Shown here: positions 13,501-24,194 of the stretch, piece after piece
Layout: the number at the start of each line of letters is the position of its first letter
How positions within the stretch are numbered: position 1 is the stretch's first letter
NCBI GenBank assembly: GCA_013396655.1
Contig: WBMV01000441.1
Coordinates: forward strand, 754,914 to 818,913
Origin: Campylorhamphus procurvoides
Lineage: Eukaryota > Chordata > Aves > Passeriformes > Dendrocolaptidae
DNA length: 64,000 nucleotides
Reading direction: 5' to 3'
Position numbers and translations under genes: made by a program
The notes under the pieces: generated by a model
Database searches by the model: none
What the model was told of the DNA's origin: nothing
The model's input: the letters and a program-made list of their open reading frames with translations, nothing else

Positions 13501-16319
13501 TTGGATTTTAAAATGCTGTAATTCTTGTAACACCAGCCCAACCAACAGAGTGCAGGCTCATCCATTCAATCATTTTAGATTAGAAGCTAAATATTTCAAA
13601 TAACATGTCAAAATAACTCCTCTAGAAATGCTAAATTACATGTTTAAATAATATTAGCAGCATATAGTGGAAAGCTGACTGCACATTGCTTCTTTGTTCA
13701 TGTCCTTCATGCATTATGTGTTATAGAAAAACATTATAGTTTTGTTCACTCCTTAGAGCTTTTCATAGAAACAACTTATTAACATTAGCAAAGAAATTTT
13801 ACTTTTTGTAAAATACGTATTGTATTCCCAAATATGTTTCTGGCCCTGAAAAATCGAGACAAGAAAAAAGAAATTAAAAAAAATGCTTCTGATCAAACAA
13901 ATATACAGGTTTATTAGAGCATATTTCCATGTTTGAAACATGCAACAGTTTCACAATTTTTTGTTTCCTTCTGTTTCCAGTAGCGTAACCTCATGATAAC
14001 CAAAAACAGCTGTTAAAAAAGTATTTCCACAAATGAATGATTAAAAAATATGTGCTGTATCTTCCAATGCTACAACTATGTGAAAAATTCAGTATTTACA
14101 AAAGAAAACGTGGAAAACAAATACTGCTAAATTGTGTTGTCAATATAATTACAGAAACTATAGAACACTCACAGGGAAAATTTATGCTGACAAGCCTCAA
14201 GTGTAAGCCTAGATTTCATAACATATTTGGAAGAAACTAAAATTTATAATTTCGAGTATGTTTGCTTTAATATATATATTGGCAATAACCCAGCTCAGTT
14301 TTATAATCAATAACATTCTACATATTTTTTTCACATCATCTTTTCTGTTTGAATATAAAGTCTAATAGAAAAACAATTCAATTATGCAAACATGAACACT
14401 CTGTTAGTATGGCTAATTGCTTTTTAATAGATTGCATGTACAAAGAAAGTAGTAGCACAAAGAGAAAACTAGGCAAAGGGTAACGTACTTAATTAAAAAC
14501 ACTTCTCATTTCTGTAACTGTGAATTACCTACTTGCAAAATATATGCAGTACATATAATGTGCACAAAAACACACACAATGCCACTGCATGCATTTTTTC
14601 TGACTTAAATATAACTTCAGGTTCACAGACCTTTGTCCAGAGCCAGTGAGAGCTGTGGTCACATTTGTGTACTAAAGGTGGTCCAAAAGATAGTCTGTTA
14701 AATTTAAGTTGTTCCACCCTGTTGTCCTCTTGGTTCTAGTGCTTTGAATAACAGTAAAACATTGGACCACATTGCTCTGCTGAAGAGCAGAATATACTAA
14801 CAGGAAAAATAGAGAGAAGAAACAAGATTTTCTTCAGTGACAACAAAATCGGTATTTTTCCTTTATTAGCTATAATATTCTTTATTTTTTGCCCAGAATA
14901 CTCAATAATATGTCTGGAAGCTTCCGGAGCGGATAACAGGTTAATACGATCTTATCCTACATCTAGCTCTATTAATTTCTGCTGCCATTATCAGGACAGG
15001 CATGGGGACTATCCTCAGTGAAAGCCACATGGTGGCCCCATTCTTTGCTCTCCTCAAGCAATTAGAAAAGTAATCTTGTCTGTTAGGCTTTGATGGGAAG
15101 AAGAGAAACCTGCTTCTGAGGTTCCTCTTTCCATGCCTGTTACATAGCCATGCACATGCTCCAGCAGCCACAGCTGACTCTGTCAGCAGTCCTGCACCGT
15201 GTCAGGAGAACACCTGGATTTCAGGAGACAGCAATCTCAGGAAAACAGACCAGACAGGTACTTCGCAAAATGATCCTCAAGACTTAAAAGCACAGCAAAA
15301 CTTATGCAAGCAGCTTCAAAACCTGACCGTAAGATAAATGACAGACTCCACTGAAAAATGTAACAAGTTCATCATCTGAATGAGCTACAGATGACCATGC
15401 ATTGTATCGAAAATAAGCTCCCCTTGAATGCTTTGCAATTAGCAAATATGTTGTGACGAATTTTTACTGCAGTTTATTGCCAATTTTGAAGGCTATATTG
15501 TTGTGATCTGGTAATGAAAATAATTTAAAAAACCCAAACCAACAACGTTGACAATTTTTATATGTTTCTAGAAGACTTACTAGTTTGATTCTTGGAATAT
15601 ACTGGTTCTATGGCTCTTACCAAATGGCCACACTCTCCCAAACTGATGGGGCTGTTTGCTTGGCAACCAAATGTGGCTTGATCTTAATGAATTAAAAAAG
15701 AGAATCTGGAATTCTTACCATAAAGCAAGTTGTCCTGGCATTCACTATGCATTTTATTGGTGTATCTGTTTGTAACAGTGCTTATCATATTTATTTATCA
15801 ATATATTTTTTTAATTAGTTTAAAAAAATTGAAGGCAGGTGCAACAACACACACACAAAAATATATTGTATAACTTACATCAACATGAAGTGAAGAAGAA
15901 ATGTTACCCTAAAAATGAAACCCCACAATATACATACAGACAGTGACAGCACTAAATGATTTGCCTTCAGAAGGGCAGTATCTGAGAATTGCCAGACCTT
16001 TACAAGATAAAGCAGTATAAGCAACTGAATTCCAACAACTCAGTCTGTCTAACCAAATTCTTTATCTGGACAGCCAGGACTTTTTTCCATCTCCTTTTTT
16101 TTGTATTTAAGACTAAACTGTAGTCTTGCTCATATTGTCTTCTTTCCCTGTGACTTCATCGGATAATCATGGGAAGTTTTAGGCATTAACGCTAGAGAGT
16201 TACCCCAAAACATGAAAGCTCCACTATTTTTACTGCTTTAAACAGCAAGCAAACAATGCACTTAGTATTTTAGAAACAGACAAAAAATTGAAATAAATTC
16301 TATTTTAAAAAATAATTGC
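7559..16319. other. Intergenic, downstream of AVPR1A; no gene recognised
   Basis: AT-rich DNA with an A-rich AAAC-type tract at about 7983-8022 and a TTTA-rich tract at 13351-13370. The part nearest 16.3 kb could include extended AVPR1A 3'UTR sequence if distal polyadenylation sites are used. ORFs up to 120 codons (8239-8601, 12188-12550) show no family resemblance. I recognise no RNA gene or interspersed repeat with confidence. Confidence 0.65.
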
Positions 16320-16325
16320 TTTATT
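16320..16325 (-). promoter_or_regulatory. Candidate proximal polyadenylation signal of AVPR1A
   Basis: The minus strand carries AATAAA here, 227 bp downstream of the stop codon, in AT-rich sequence. It is the first canonical hexamer I found after the stop. Others occur further down (for example near 15.77 kb), and V1a transcripts in other species have long 3' ends, so this may be one of several sites. Confidence 0.45.
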
Positions 16326-16551
16326 ATAGCCATGCCTTTCTGATCAGTTGACCAAGTCCTAAGTACCTTTCAGAAAATAATTTAAATACTGCAGAATAGG
16401 TTATTGAGCAAGGTGGCACATTTTGTCTTATGGTTATGTTAGTCATTCCTTGGTACCATGACTGGCGTCTTTGACAGGCAGAAAGTGCCGTGCTGTAACC
16501 TTCCCAAACACTGTGACAGGACTGCAAGCCCTCCCTGCCCCGAGGCCTGTC

Positions 16552-16835
16552 TCATGTCGGAATGGGGATGAAGCTGGTCGATTTGGAGTGGGGCATCTCT
16601 CTCCAGGTATTAAGGCTGTGGGTTGGGCTTCTATTGTTGGTGAAAGAAGTCTGTCGCCTGCTATTGCTGTTTGAATCTTCTTTACTTAGGGTTTGCTTTA
16701 TTTTTTGGCAGCAAGGGAAGCTCTGTACGCAGTCTTGCAGAAGGTGCCCACTGAAGAACATGTAGATCCACGGGTTACAGCAACTGTTCAGACTGGCCAG
16801 CAGAGCTGTAACAGTAGTTGCAGTGTTTTCAGAAT
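16552..16835 (-). CDS. AVPR1A: AVPR1A exon 2: C-terminal part of vasopressin/vasotocin V1a receptor
   Basis: This exon encodes the last 93 residues of a Gq-coupled plasma-membrane receptor for arginine vasotocin/vasopressin, known in birds as VT4R or V1aR. The reading frame contains the transmembrane-7 block [14 protein letters not shown] with the NPxxY-type motif, then [14 protein letters not shown], whose paired cysteines are the usual palmitoylation site after helix 8. The tail ends in a Ser/Thr-rich segment with NNRSP, typical of V1a and not of V1b or the oxytocin receptor. The exon is preceded on the minus strand by a pyrimidine tract and AG (plus-strand CT at 16836-16837). Its first two bases complete a GAT codon begun by the last base of exon 1 (18578), giving WVDSEN where human V1a has WTESEN. 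The TGA stop is at plus 16552-16554. The frame stays open upstream of 16835, but that part is intron. Identification is by recalled family sequence and is strong. Confidence 0.96.
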
Positions 16836-18577
16836 CTGGGGAGGAGGGAAGAAAACCATTTAATAGACAAAAGAACATTTGCACCATCCAGTGAATTGCT
16901 TCATTAACTGTTGGATTTATTTTCCTGAATATTCTAGTTCTAAAAGTTGAGCCACAGCATTTGAAATGAGTAGTAAGAACATACTGAGTAAAGTTCTTAT
17001 TTATGTAATGCTGCCAATTGAAGTCAATGGGAATTTGTCTGAACAGACTTCAAACAGCTGTGACAGAATAATTTATGGGATAATCCATCTAAAATAATAC
17101 TTTAGTCCTATTTCCACTGATGCGTATCCATGTGTTGATAAGCTCATGCTTTAAATACTGAACAGAACCCTGGGAGACAATGGCAAAATTCCCACTGACT
17201 TTCCACTGCTTTCAATAACACTGAATTTTGCTGTATACATCTACATGCTGATAAGTGTTGAATGCTCAACTGACTATTGGCTTGTTGATCAAATCTAGAT
17301 TTTGGAGATTAAAGAAATTTTACTTAAGGGAAAATCAAAGCACTATGCCATGAAAATGCTATTGTCTTCTATCTTCAATAAATAACTAGTTAATAGTTAG
17401 ATCAAATACTCTAAATATATATTTAGTCTAATCAATTATTAGTGATCTTTGTAATTACTGAATCTCCAAAGAAGTATAATTGCTGTTTTATGCAGTTTCA
17501 TAGATTTAAAGAATCTCTTCAACCAAGTCTAGCAAATACCCATCTATTCAATTAGGTTTTGTTATTTTTGAAGTAAAAAAACGCCAGATCAATTTGCCTA
17601 CTGCAAGCCTTTATTTCTCTGTAGAGACCTGCATTATGGGCTTGACTTTAGTCCCATGTTAGAGGCAATCAGTGCTCTCACTACGGTAAACAATAATTTG
17701 GGGATATTAAAGAAAAATTTTAAAGTTATGAATTCCAACATTTTGATTTACTGCTTTCTCATTATGAGAAAACACGGTATATGTCACTTATTGTGCCTGC
17801 CATTACCTATGTAATAGTTTTTAAACTCAGGAACTATTTTCAGACAAATTTAACAGCAGGACAGGTAACTTCGAAATTTCCATTGCCACTGATTCGTGCA
17901 GACTGGTGACTGACTAAAGGGGCTACATAGAGGTGGCTGCCCTGCTAAGAGGAAGGGTTCAGGGTGTGCTCAACGCATTATTAGACAGCAGATCCAGGAA
18001 AAAAGGCTTAGTAAGCTCCTTGCTCATATAACTCTTCCTTGACACACATGCGTACATGCTTCACAATAACACAAAACGTTTCTAAAGTTTTCTTATCGGC
18101 AGCTTCAAACGGACGAAAATGTTGCTGGGTCAAACTACGGCAGCAAATGTTTGCCATTTTCCATCCGCTCGTTCTGCTCTGGATGAGAACTCAGGGGTTG
18201 CTGCTCCTTTCGGGGAGCCCATCTGTCTCCATCAACCCTCCGGCTGCTCCCGGGACAGGCCGAGCCGAGCGCCTTCGGGGGCCGCCGGGGCTGGGAGTGC
18301 GAGCGGAGCCGGCGGGGCGGCTCCGAGGGCAGCGACGGCCCCAGGGCTGTCTCACCTGCCGGCACAAGGGCTCTCAGCCGCTGTTCTCCGGCGGGAGAGC
18401 GGCCCGTTCGGCCGGGCGGTGCGGGGAGAGCGAGTCCCGGTCCCGCTCTCCGCGTCGTGCCCTGTCTCGCCGACGCTCGGCTCAGGGATGCGCAGTGCCC
18501 GGGACAGCGGGCTGCGCCCCCGGGGGACCCTAACGCGTGCGGGGCGGCCGGTGGGGGGAAGCGGAGGCATCACCTAC
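16836..18577 (-). other. AVPR1A: AVPR1A intron 1
   Basis: This 1742-bp intron has a GT donor (plus 18576-18577) and an AG acceptor (plus 16836-16837). The V1a/oxytocin receptor family carries a single intron at this place, after transmembrane 6, and the phase here fits. The first 350 bp or so next to exon 1 are GC-rich and belong to the CpG island. The rest is AT-rich and I see no repeat or RNA gene in it. ORFs read in its GC-rich end are frame shadows of base composition. Confidence 0.93.
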
Positions 18578-18684
18578 CGACCCAGGGGAATCGCTGGTCC
18601 CAGACGGACCACATCTGGATGGTGAAGAAGGGAGCCCAGCAGACGACGTACACTGACACGATGACAAAGGTCATCTTGACGGTG
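18578..18684 (-). CDS. AVPR1A: AVPR1A exon 1, 3' end (transmembrane segment 6)
   Basis: This piece encodes TVKMTFVIV, then [17 protein letters not shown] and ends in WV plus one base. That is transmembrane segment 6, with the CWAPFF motif that shapes the ligand pocket and activation switch, followed by extracellular loop 3. The exon ends at plus 18578 and is followed on the minus strand by GTAGGT, a good donor. The split codon matches exon 2 exactly. At its 5' side it abuts a single N (18685), after which the assembly jumps to transmembrane segment 5 in the wrong frame. Between residue T261 in the main exon 1 piece (19532-20316) and this piece, family members carry about 35-40 residues of intracellular loop 3. 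Those codons are not in the window. Confidence 0.95.
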
Positions 18685-18685
18685 N
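18685..18685. other. Assembly gap (single N) at missing intracellular loop 3 of AVPR1A
   Basis: A lone N joins the transmembrane-6 piece to a second copy of the transmembrane-5 region and breaks the reading frame. In V1a receptors about 35-40 residues lie between GKT and TVKMTF. None of them are seen here, so the N stands for a real gap of unknown size, probably in GC-rich sequence. Confidence 0.9.
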
Positions 18686-19203
18686 TGGTAGCAGATGAAG
18701 CCGTAGCAGGTGACGAGTATGAGGACGGGCACGACGAAGATGCCGCCGGTGATCCAAGTGATGTAGGCGCGGGGCCCCCAGGGCATGATGAAGTGCGCCC
18801 AGCAGTCGTAGACCTGCGAGCCGCGCTCCACCTCGCTGAGGGAGAAGATGAAGTACTGCGGGGTGCTGAGCAGCAGGCTGAGCGCCCAGGCTGCCGCGAT
18901 CATCCCGTACGAGCGCTTGGTGGGCTGCTGCAGCGTCTTCAGCGGGTGGCAGACGGCGATGTAGCGGTCGGCGGTCATGGCCACCAGCATGTACGCCGAG
19001 GCGAACATGCCGAAGACCTGCAGGTGCTTGACGACGCGGCAGAGCCCGTCGGGGCCGTGGAAGCGGTGGGTCACTTCCCAGCAGAGCTGAGGCAGCACCT
19101 GGAAGAAGGCCACCACCAGGTCGGCCAGGCTGAGGTGTCGGATGAAGAGGTGCATGCGGGACGCCTTGCGCGGGGTGCGCCGCAGGGCCAGCAGCACGCT
19201 GCC
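18686..19203 (-). other. AVPR1A: Artefactual second copy of AVPR1A exon 1 (transmembrane segments 1-5)
   Basis: This 518-bp block reads the same as 19562-20079, at a constant offset of 876 bp and with an identical translation from [11 protein letters not shown] to GFICY. It is bounded on both sides by Ns and contains no start codon and no intracellular loop 3. An identical, N-flanked, partial copy within one exon is best explained by overlapping contigs placed side by side. A genuine tandem duplication would be expected to show some differences and real junctions. It should not be counted as a second receptor or a pseudogene. Confidence 0.9.
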
Positions 19204-19215
19204 NNNNNNNNNNNN
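19204..19215. other. Assembly gap (12 Ns)
   Basis: This run of 12 Ns separates the duplicated transmembrane 1-5 block from a misplaced piece of AVPR1A 5' flank. The round small size suggests a scaffolding placeholder and not a measured distance. Confidence 0.95.
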
Positions 19216-19530
19216 CCGGCCCGAGCCCCGCACGTCCGACCGCCCGCCCGCCGCCGCCGCCGCCGCTCCGGTGGTGCGGAGCGCTCGGGACGTGCCTTTA
19301 TCGCCCGCCGCGGGAGGCGAGGCGAGCGGGAGCTCCCGTGCCAGTGGCTGCCCAGCGCCTGACGCCAGCTCCCTCCTTCCCCGGCTGCCGTCGCCGCTCC
19401 CTCCGCGCCCCCCCGGCCGCCCCGGCGAGCGGGAGGCTGGTCCCGCAGGGGAGCGGGGCCGCTCCGCCCAGAAAGCGCCTTGCCGGGGGCAGCGGGGTCC
19501 GACAGCCCTTCCCGGGGGCGGCGGTAAGGG
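19216..19530 (-). promoter_or_regulatory. Misplaced AVPR1A 5'UTR/promoter-proximal segment, GC-rich with CCG repeats
   Basis: This 315-bp segment bridges the two sides of the N at 20357. Its first 19 bases match 20338-20356, just upstream of the AVPR1A start codon. Its last 118 bases (19413-19530) match 20358-20475. It therefore belongs between 20356 and 20476, and restores about 300 bp of 5' leader and promoter-proximal sequence. It is very GC-rich, carries a short CCG tract (about 19247-19267), and has no minus-strand ATG in the unique part I read. A weak TATA-like GATAAAGG on the minus strand at about 19293-19300 would lie roughly 100 bp upstream of the start codon in the corrected order. 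A role as core promoter is only inference. Confidence 0.75.
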
Positions 19531-19531
19531 N
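19531..19531. other. Assembly gap (single N) joining 5' flank to AVPR1A coding sequence
   Basis: On the left is promoter-proximal sequence that continues correctly into 20476. On the right is coding sequence for RNVRGKT. The junction is not biological, because it would place 5' leader in the middle of the exon. Confidence 0.9.
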
Positions 19532-20316
19532 CGCGTCTTGCCCCGGACGTTCCGCCAGATGTGGTAGCAGATGAAGCCGTAGCAGGTGACGAGTATGAGG
19601 ACGGGCACGACGAAGATGCCGCCGGTGATCCAAGTGATGTAGGCGCGGGGCCCCCAGGGCATGATGAAGTGCGCCCAGCAGTCGTAGACCTGCGAGCCGC
19701 GCTCCACCTCGCTGAGGGAGAAGATGAAGTACTGCGGGGTGCTGAGCAGCAGGCTGAGCGCCCAGGCTGCCGCGATCATCCCGTACGAGCGCTTGGTGGG
19801 CTGCTGCAGCGTCTTCAGCGGGTGGCAGACGGCGATGTAGCGGTCGGCGGTCATGGCCACCAGCATGTACGCCGAGGCGAACATGCCGAAGACCTGCAGG
19901 TGCTTGACGACGCGGCAGAGCCCGTCGGGGCCGTGGAAGCGGTGGGTCACTTCCCAGCAGAGCTGAGGCAGCACCTGGAAGAAGGCCACCACCAGGTCGG
20001 CCAGGCTGAGGTGTCGGATGAAGAGGTGCATGCGGGACGCCTTGCGCGGGGTGCGCCGCAGGGCCAGCAGCACGCTGCCGTTCCCCACCACCGCCACCGC
20101 GAAGGTGACGGCCAGCACCGCGATCTCCAGCTTCGCCAGCTCCTCGTCCCGGCCGAAGGGGTCCCAGCCGCCCAGGCTCCCGTTGGGCGACCCCGACCAC
20201 GCCTCGGGGCTGGGGCTGCCCCCGCCGCCTCCGCCGGGCTCCTCCGCCCGCCACCGGCTGCTGTTCCCGGGAGAGGCCGCGGCCCGGGGGGAGCCGGCGC
20301 CGCCGGCGAGGCGCAT
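19532..20316 (-). CDS. AVPR1A: AVPR1A exon 1, main part: N-terminus through transmembrane segment 5
   Basis: This is the complete N-terminal part of the V1a receptor, 261 codons plus 2 bases. It begins [10 protein letters not shown], matching the MRL start of mammalian V1a, so I take the ATG at 20316. The frame stays open further upstream, but only from a GTG. Visible features are two N-glycosylation sequons (N18-S-S and N45-G-S) in a Gly/Ser-rich extracellular tail, and [19 protein letters not shown] leading into transmembrane 1. TM2 has the conserved SLADL aspartate (D107). The extracellular disulfide pair is C134 and C213 (YDCW). DRYIAVCHP at 158-166 is the G-protein contact. TM5 ends in [15 protein letters not shown]. 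The receptor acts through Gq/11 and phospholipase C and mediates vasotocin effects on social behaviour, vocal behaviour and stress. The exon breaks off at the N at 19531, before intracellular loop 3. With the missing part the protein would be about 430 residues, against 418 in human. Confidence 0.97.
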
Positions 20317-20356
20317 GGAGAGGGATACCCGGGGGGCCCGGCCCGAGCCCCGCACG

Positions 20357-20357
20357 N
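20357..20357. other. Assembly gap (single N) in AVPR1A 5' leader
   Basis: The sequence missing at this N is present at 19235-19412, inside a segment that overlaps both sides of the break. Confidence 0.88.
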
Positions 20358-20529
20358 CCGGCCGCCCCGGCGAGCGGGAGGCTGGTCCCGCAGGGGAGCG
20401 GGGCCGCTCCGCCCAGAAAGCGCCTTGCCGGGGGCAGCGGGGTCCGACAGCCCTTCCCGGGGGCGGCGGTAAGGGCAGCTATAGCCGGAACCCTACCCCG
20501 GGACAGCTCCCTCGCGGCCAGGTAAAGCA

Positions 20530-23500
20530 GCACGTAAAAGTTTAATTCAGAATAAAATTGTTGCCCTAACCATGCAGAATAGAGGGAAGTCTGTCAGCAT
20601 CAGTCTGCACACCCCGATCCGGCTTCTATCCAAGGAAAAGTGGCTTGTCGATGAGAAGTGCTGGTTTGGCTCTGAGAGAAATCCTGTTTGGGCCTTTGGC
20701 GTTGGACAGTCATGCTGGGATCAATCCCAGGGAAGCGAATTACTAGAAAAAATTGCATAGAGTTTGAAAGCAACCTTTCTGAAGTTTTCAGGACTTCACG
20801 TAGGACAATAAATGTCATCCAGACCTTAGCATACAGGTCTAAACCACATATTTCTGCAAAGTACAATCAAAATCTCCGCATTTCCTAGGGAGTTTATGGC
20901 AGTGGGTCCTCTAAATCCCAGGTTCAAACATGTTTTAGCTGAGGAGATTTCCTGCTCTTGGTAGAGTGAATGGATTTGGTGCAAATTCCAGTCCCATTGT
21001 CATGAGTGTGGGTTTACACCCTAATTTCACCAGAACCTCCATTTGATCCTTGAGTGAGAAACTCCTTCCTTCAGCCACACAAAAATGCATCACAACTAAG
21101 AAATATTGTGTTAGATGCTGGCCCTACTTTGGTTTTAATAAAACTCTCTGCGTCTGCTCTTATGTGATTGCATTAAATGTAGTCATAAAAAGCATGTGGT
21201 TTTACAGAGACAAGGAAAAATAAGGAAGAATGAAAGATTAAATCTTACTTCTTTGTTTAAAAATACGTTTCTCAAAGTTTTGACTCCAGAGTAGTCTTAA
21301 AGTTTAAAATACAAGAAGACAATATGCTTCTGAATATGCTAGCATTGTGCAAGGCTTATCCCAGGCTTTTTGCCCCTTTCTGGGGTTGTTCGCCTGTGGG
21401 AAGGTATGTGCACCCACCCCAGTCTGTCACTATCCTTCCTTCACTTGGAGGTCAGTGGCAGAAGCCTAGGAGGACACCAGTGCCTACAGTGCAGAGTTGT
21501 CATGAGCTTTTCCATAAAAAGCTGCAACCTCCTCCCAAAACCTGGAAGACAGTAAATGTATCTGTCCTAAGTTTCTAGTAAACTTAGTTCTTTAAACTTC
21601 CCTTTGTTCCAAAGCATGATTTTTGTGAATGGTTCAGTGCATTATTCACACCTTAGTGCCTATACCATTGTATTAGACCTGGGAAACTGTGCACCACACA
21701 ACATATCAGCATGTTTCAAGTCAAATGGAGAGAGAATTAAAGCTACATATCACAAATTTCACAATACAGCACTGCTACCAAGGCTTCTTTCATATTTCTT
21801 GCCCGTCTCTATGACATGCTTTACAGGAACTGAATGCTACATAAATGAATGGTGTTACTCAGGAAACTCTGCTAACAGGTTTTCTACTGTGCAAACCATG
21901 CAAGGATTACAAAGCTTTCTTCACTGTTGGGTATGTCATCCATTAACAGAAGAGATGAAACTTCAGGGTTGACAAAGACATATTTTTAACTGCCAGACAA
22001 TAAGATATGGGTGCTTGTTCAGAATACTGGGAGTTTGTCAAGCCCACATAATCTCAGAAATATTCCTTTCCAACACATACTCTATTCCTCTGAATAGCAT
22101 TTTTAAGAAAGTTTCCAGAGCAAAGGGCTGAAAATTAATCTCAATATCATTGCCCAAGGCTTTATGTAGAGATTACTTGCAATGTTAAGCATCATATTGG
22201 TAATAATTTTTGCTGCGTTGTACTCCATCAGGAAAAAAGGAATCTAGGACTAGTCTTTATGCCTTTTTTTTTCTCAAAATGATTCAATATTTATGTTTTT
22301 ATAGGTAACATATCTAACCAGGCTGTTGCAAATTTGTTTGTTTCAACAAACCTAAGTAATTCAGTAAAGAGTTTTATTTATATGTAGTAGTTAAAAAATG
22401 TGTTCCTACTCTAAATATTAAGCAAATTCAGGATTCTTAAGGTTTCTGTGCTGGTTTAATCAGCATCTAGTCTGATCTTTTTTACTTAATTCTAACAGTG
22501 TTGGTGTTCTTCAAATTAAACAGGATAGTTTTCAGTTTTCCAAGCAGATGTCCTTAACAAGCTGAATGAGTTGTGCTCTCCTATCTGACCAGACTGACCA
22601 GACATGGAGAGGGTTCCTCTGCCCACAGAAATCTGTAACATGGAGATCAACATGTTGAAAAACTTGTAGAATTCCCTTCCAAAGAGAAAAATGGCCATCG
22701 GGAAGGCTGCTGGATGAAATGAACATCTTTGTCCTGTGACTCGCCTGGAGCTCAGCTTGGAGCTGAACTATCAGTAAAGAAAATTGAGATTGCTGTTATA
22801 AGAAACCTTTATTTGTTCTCACTAGGCACACAGCTGTCTGTAAAAATACCTGAGAATGGCAAGGGTCTCTAGCATATTGTCTGCTGCCATATAGGTTTCT
22901 GTAAAAGTGCTTAAGAGTTGCCAGATATCCTTGTGAATGTTGAATTCATTGATGACTGAATGGCTTCTGTAAAGTACTCAAAAACCTAACTGAAACATGA
23001 TCCAGTGTGATGCCAAATGCAGCTGTTTTCTCTTCATCCCTTGCTGTTGTGGAAGTGATTAAGCTGCAGTCTCAGTCTCTTCTTCCATGGCAAAAGAAAT
23101 GTTCTGAGCAAGTCAAAGGCTCAGGATTTTAATCCTGGAAAATTGATGATGATTTGTATTTTGCAGGATAACTTTAAACAAAAAAGCACGGGGCTTTCAG
23201 CATAATCTTCAGGAAAACTGACAGTTTTGAATTGTAGCTACTTGTAGTCAAACCACAATTCTCTGCCAGGTTTTGTGAAGAGTTGCTCTAGTCATTAGAA
23301 TTGCAGAAAAGTAATATAAGTAAAAAACATCAAGCTTTTTAATCAAAAAAAATCCTCATGTAGGGTAAGGGTTAAAGCACTGCTAAAAAAAGGAGATTGT
23401 TTATTTGTAGAGGATTCAGCTGCCTTGTTAAAAAGGGCATAAACCATAGATATGAACAGCTGTCTCCTGTGATCTGTCTGCAAGTTCAAAGTATTTGCAC

Positions 23501-24194
23501 TACTTCCTTTGACCAACATTATTTAGTAAGGATGAGTTTGATAGCCCTTTCCAGAAAGACACAAGACTTAGCTGCTGCAGATCCCAACTATTAAATTCAC
23601 AGCTATGGGACCCAAACATTGGAAAAAACCCATGTGCTGAGTGAGGGACTGCTAGAACCTGGGGTCACCCGGGAGACAAGCAGATGCCCCATCCGTTCCC
23701 TAACCCCAGGAAGCAAATGTCACCTGAAGGAAGACAGGAGAACACTTGGGACACAAAGCAGCTTCCTGAAAACATGCCTTGTTTACAACCTCTATTGGTC
23801 TAGCTTTTTTCTACCAGACCAAAACTAAGTGGAGAATTGCCCCAAACTGCCTTCAAAGCAGATTACAAGTCTGAATTCAGAATTCTGAAAAGGCTGTAGT
23901 ACAAGACCAAGAAACGAGCAAGACTCAGGGCAAACTCCTATTCTGTAAAACGTAGAATTAAGAAACTATCTGTAAGACACAGGAATTTAAGTTTAGCCCT
24001 CAGGACTGTTTGCAAAATCCCAGTTCATTGTCTTGAAATGTCTAGAAGTGGCCAGGAAAAAAAAAGCTTTAAGGTTATGCCCCATGTTTTCCTTTGCTTG
24101 TTAAACTGAAGGCACGTCCAGATTCTGCTATCTGTACACACAGAGAATCGTGTCTGACCATCCCTGTCATGCTGTGTTTCTTTCTGTGATGGCA
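20530..24194. other. AVPR1A upstream flank, no gene recognised
   Basis: This is the 5' flanking side of the receptor gene. It returns to AT-rich composition directly after the CpG island. In mammals, expression of this receptor has been linked to upstream microsatellites. Here I see no long di- or tetranucleotide array, only short A and T runs (for example 22264-22274). Enhancers cannot be judged by eye. Confidence 0.6.

Larger units (their letters stand above)
18230..20520. promoter_or_regulatory. CpG island covering AVPR1A exon 1 and its 5' flank
   Basis: Base composition changes sharply from AT-rich DNA to sequence crowded with CG dinucleotides, beginning in intron 1 and ending just upstream of the 5' leader near 20520. 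Islands over the first exon and promoter are usual for vertebrate receptor genes, and this one implies the transcription start is near its right-hand end. The apparent length is inflated by the duplicated 518-bp block and by the overlap copies. Corrected, it would be about 1.7 kb plus the missing loop. The GC content probably caused the assembly failures. Long plus-strand ORFs here are antisense shadows of the receptor. Confidence 0.8.

Noticed and set aside
18686..20079. True tandem duplication or a second vasotocin receptor paralogue
   Set aside because: The copies look identical, are partial and share one exon. Every boundary is an N.
18574..20355. A 593-codon minus-strand frame, as a fused tandem receptor with two sets of helices
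   Set aside because: The repeated helices come from an identical N-flanked 518-bp block, and the frame crosses three N seams. This is an assembly artefact and not a fusion gene.
18457..20545. Long plus-strand ORFs (for example 301 and 303 codons) and a 411-codon minus-strand ORF across the GC-rich block
   Set aside because: They are antisense or out-of-frame shadows of AVPR1A exon 1. GC-rich DNA lacks stops, and the translations are Ala/Arg/Gly-rich with no domains.
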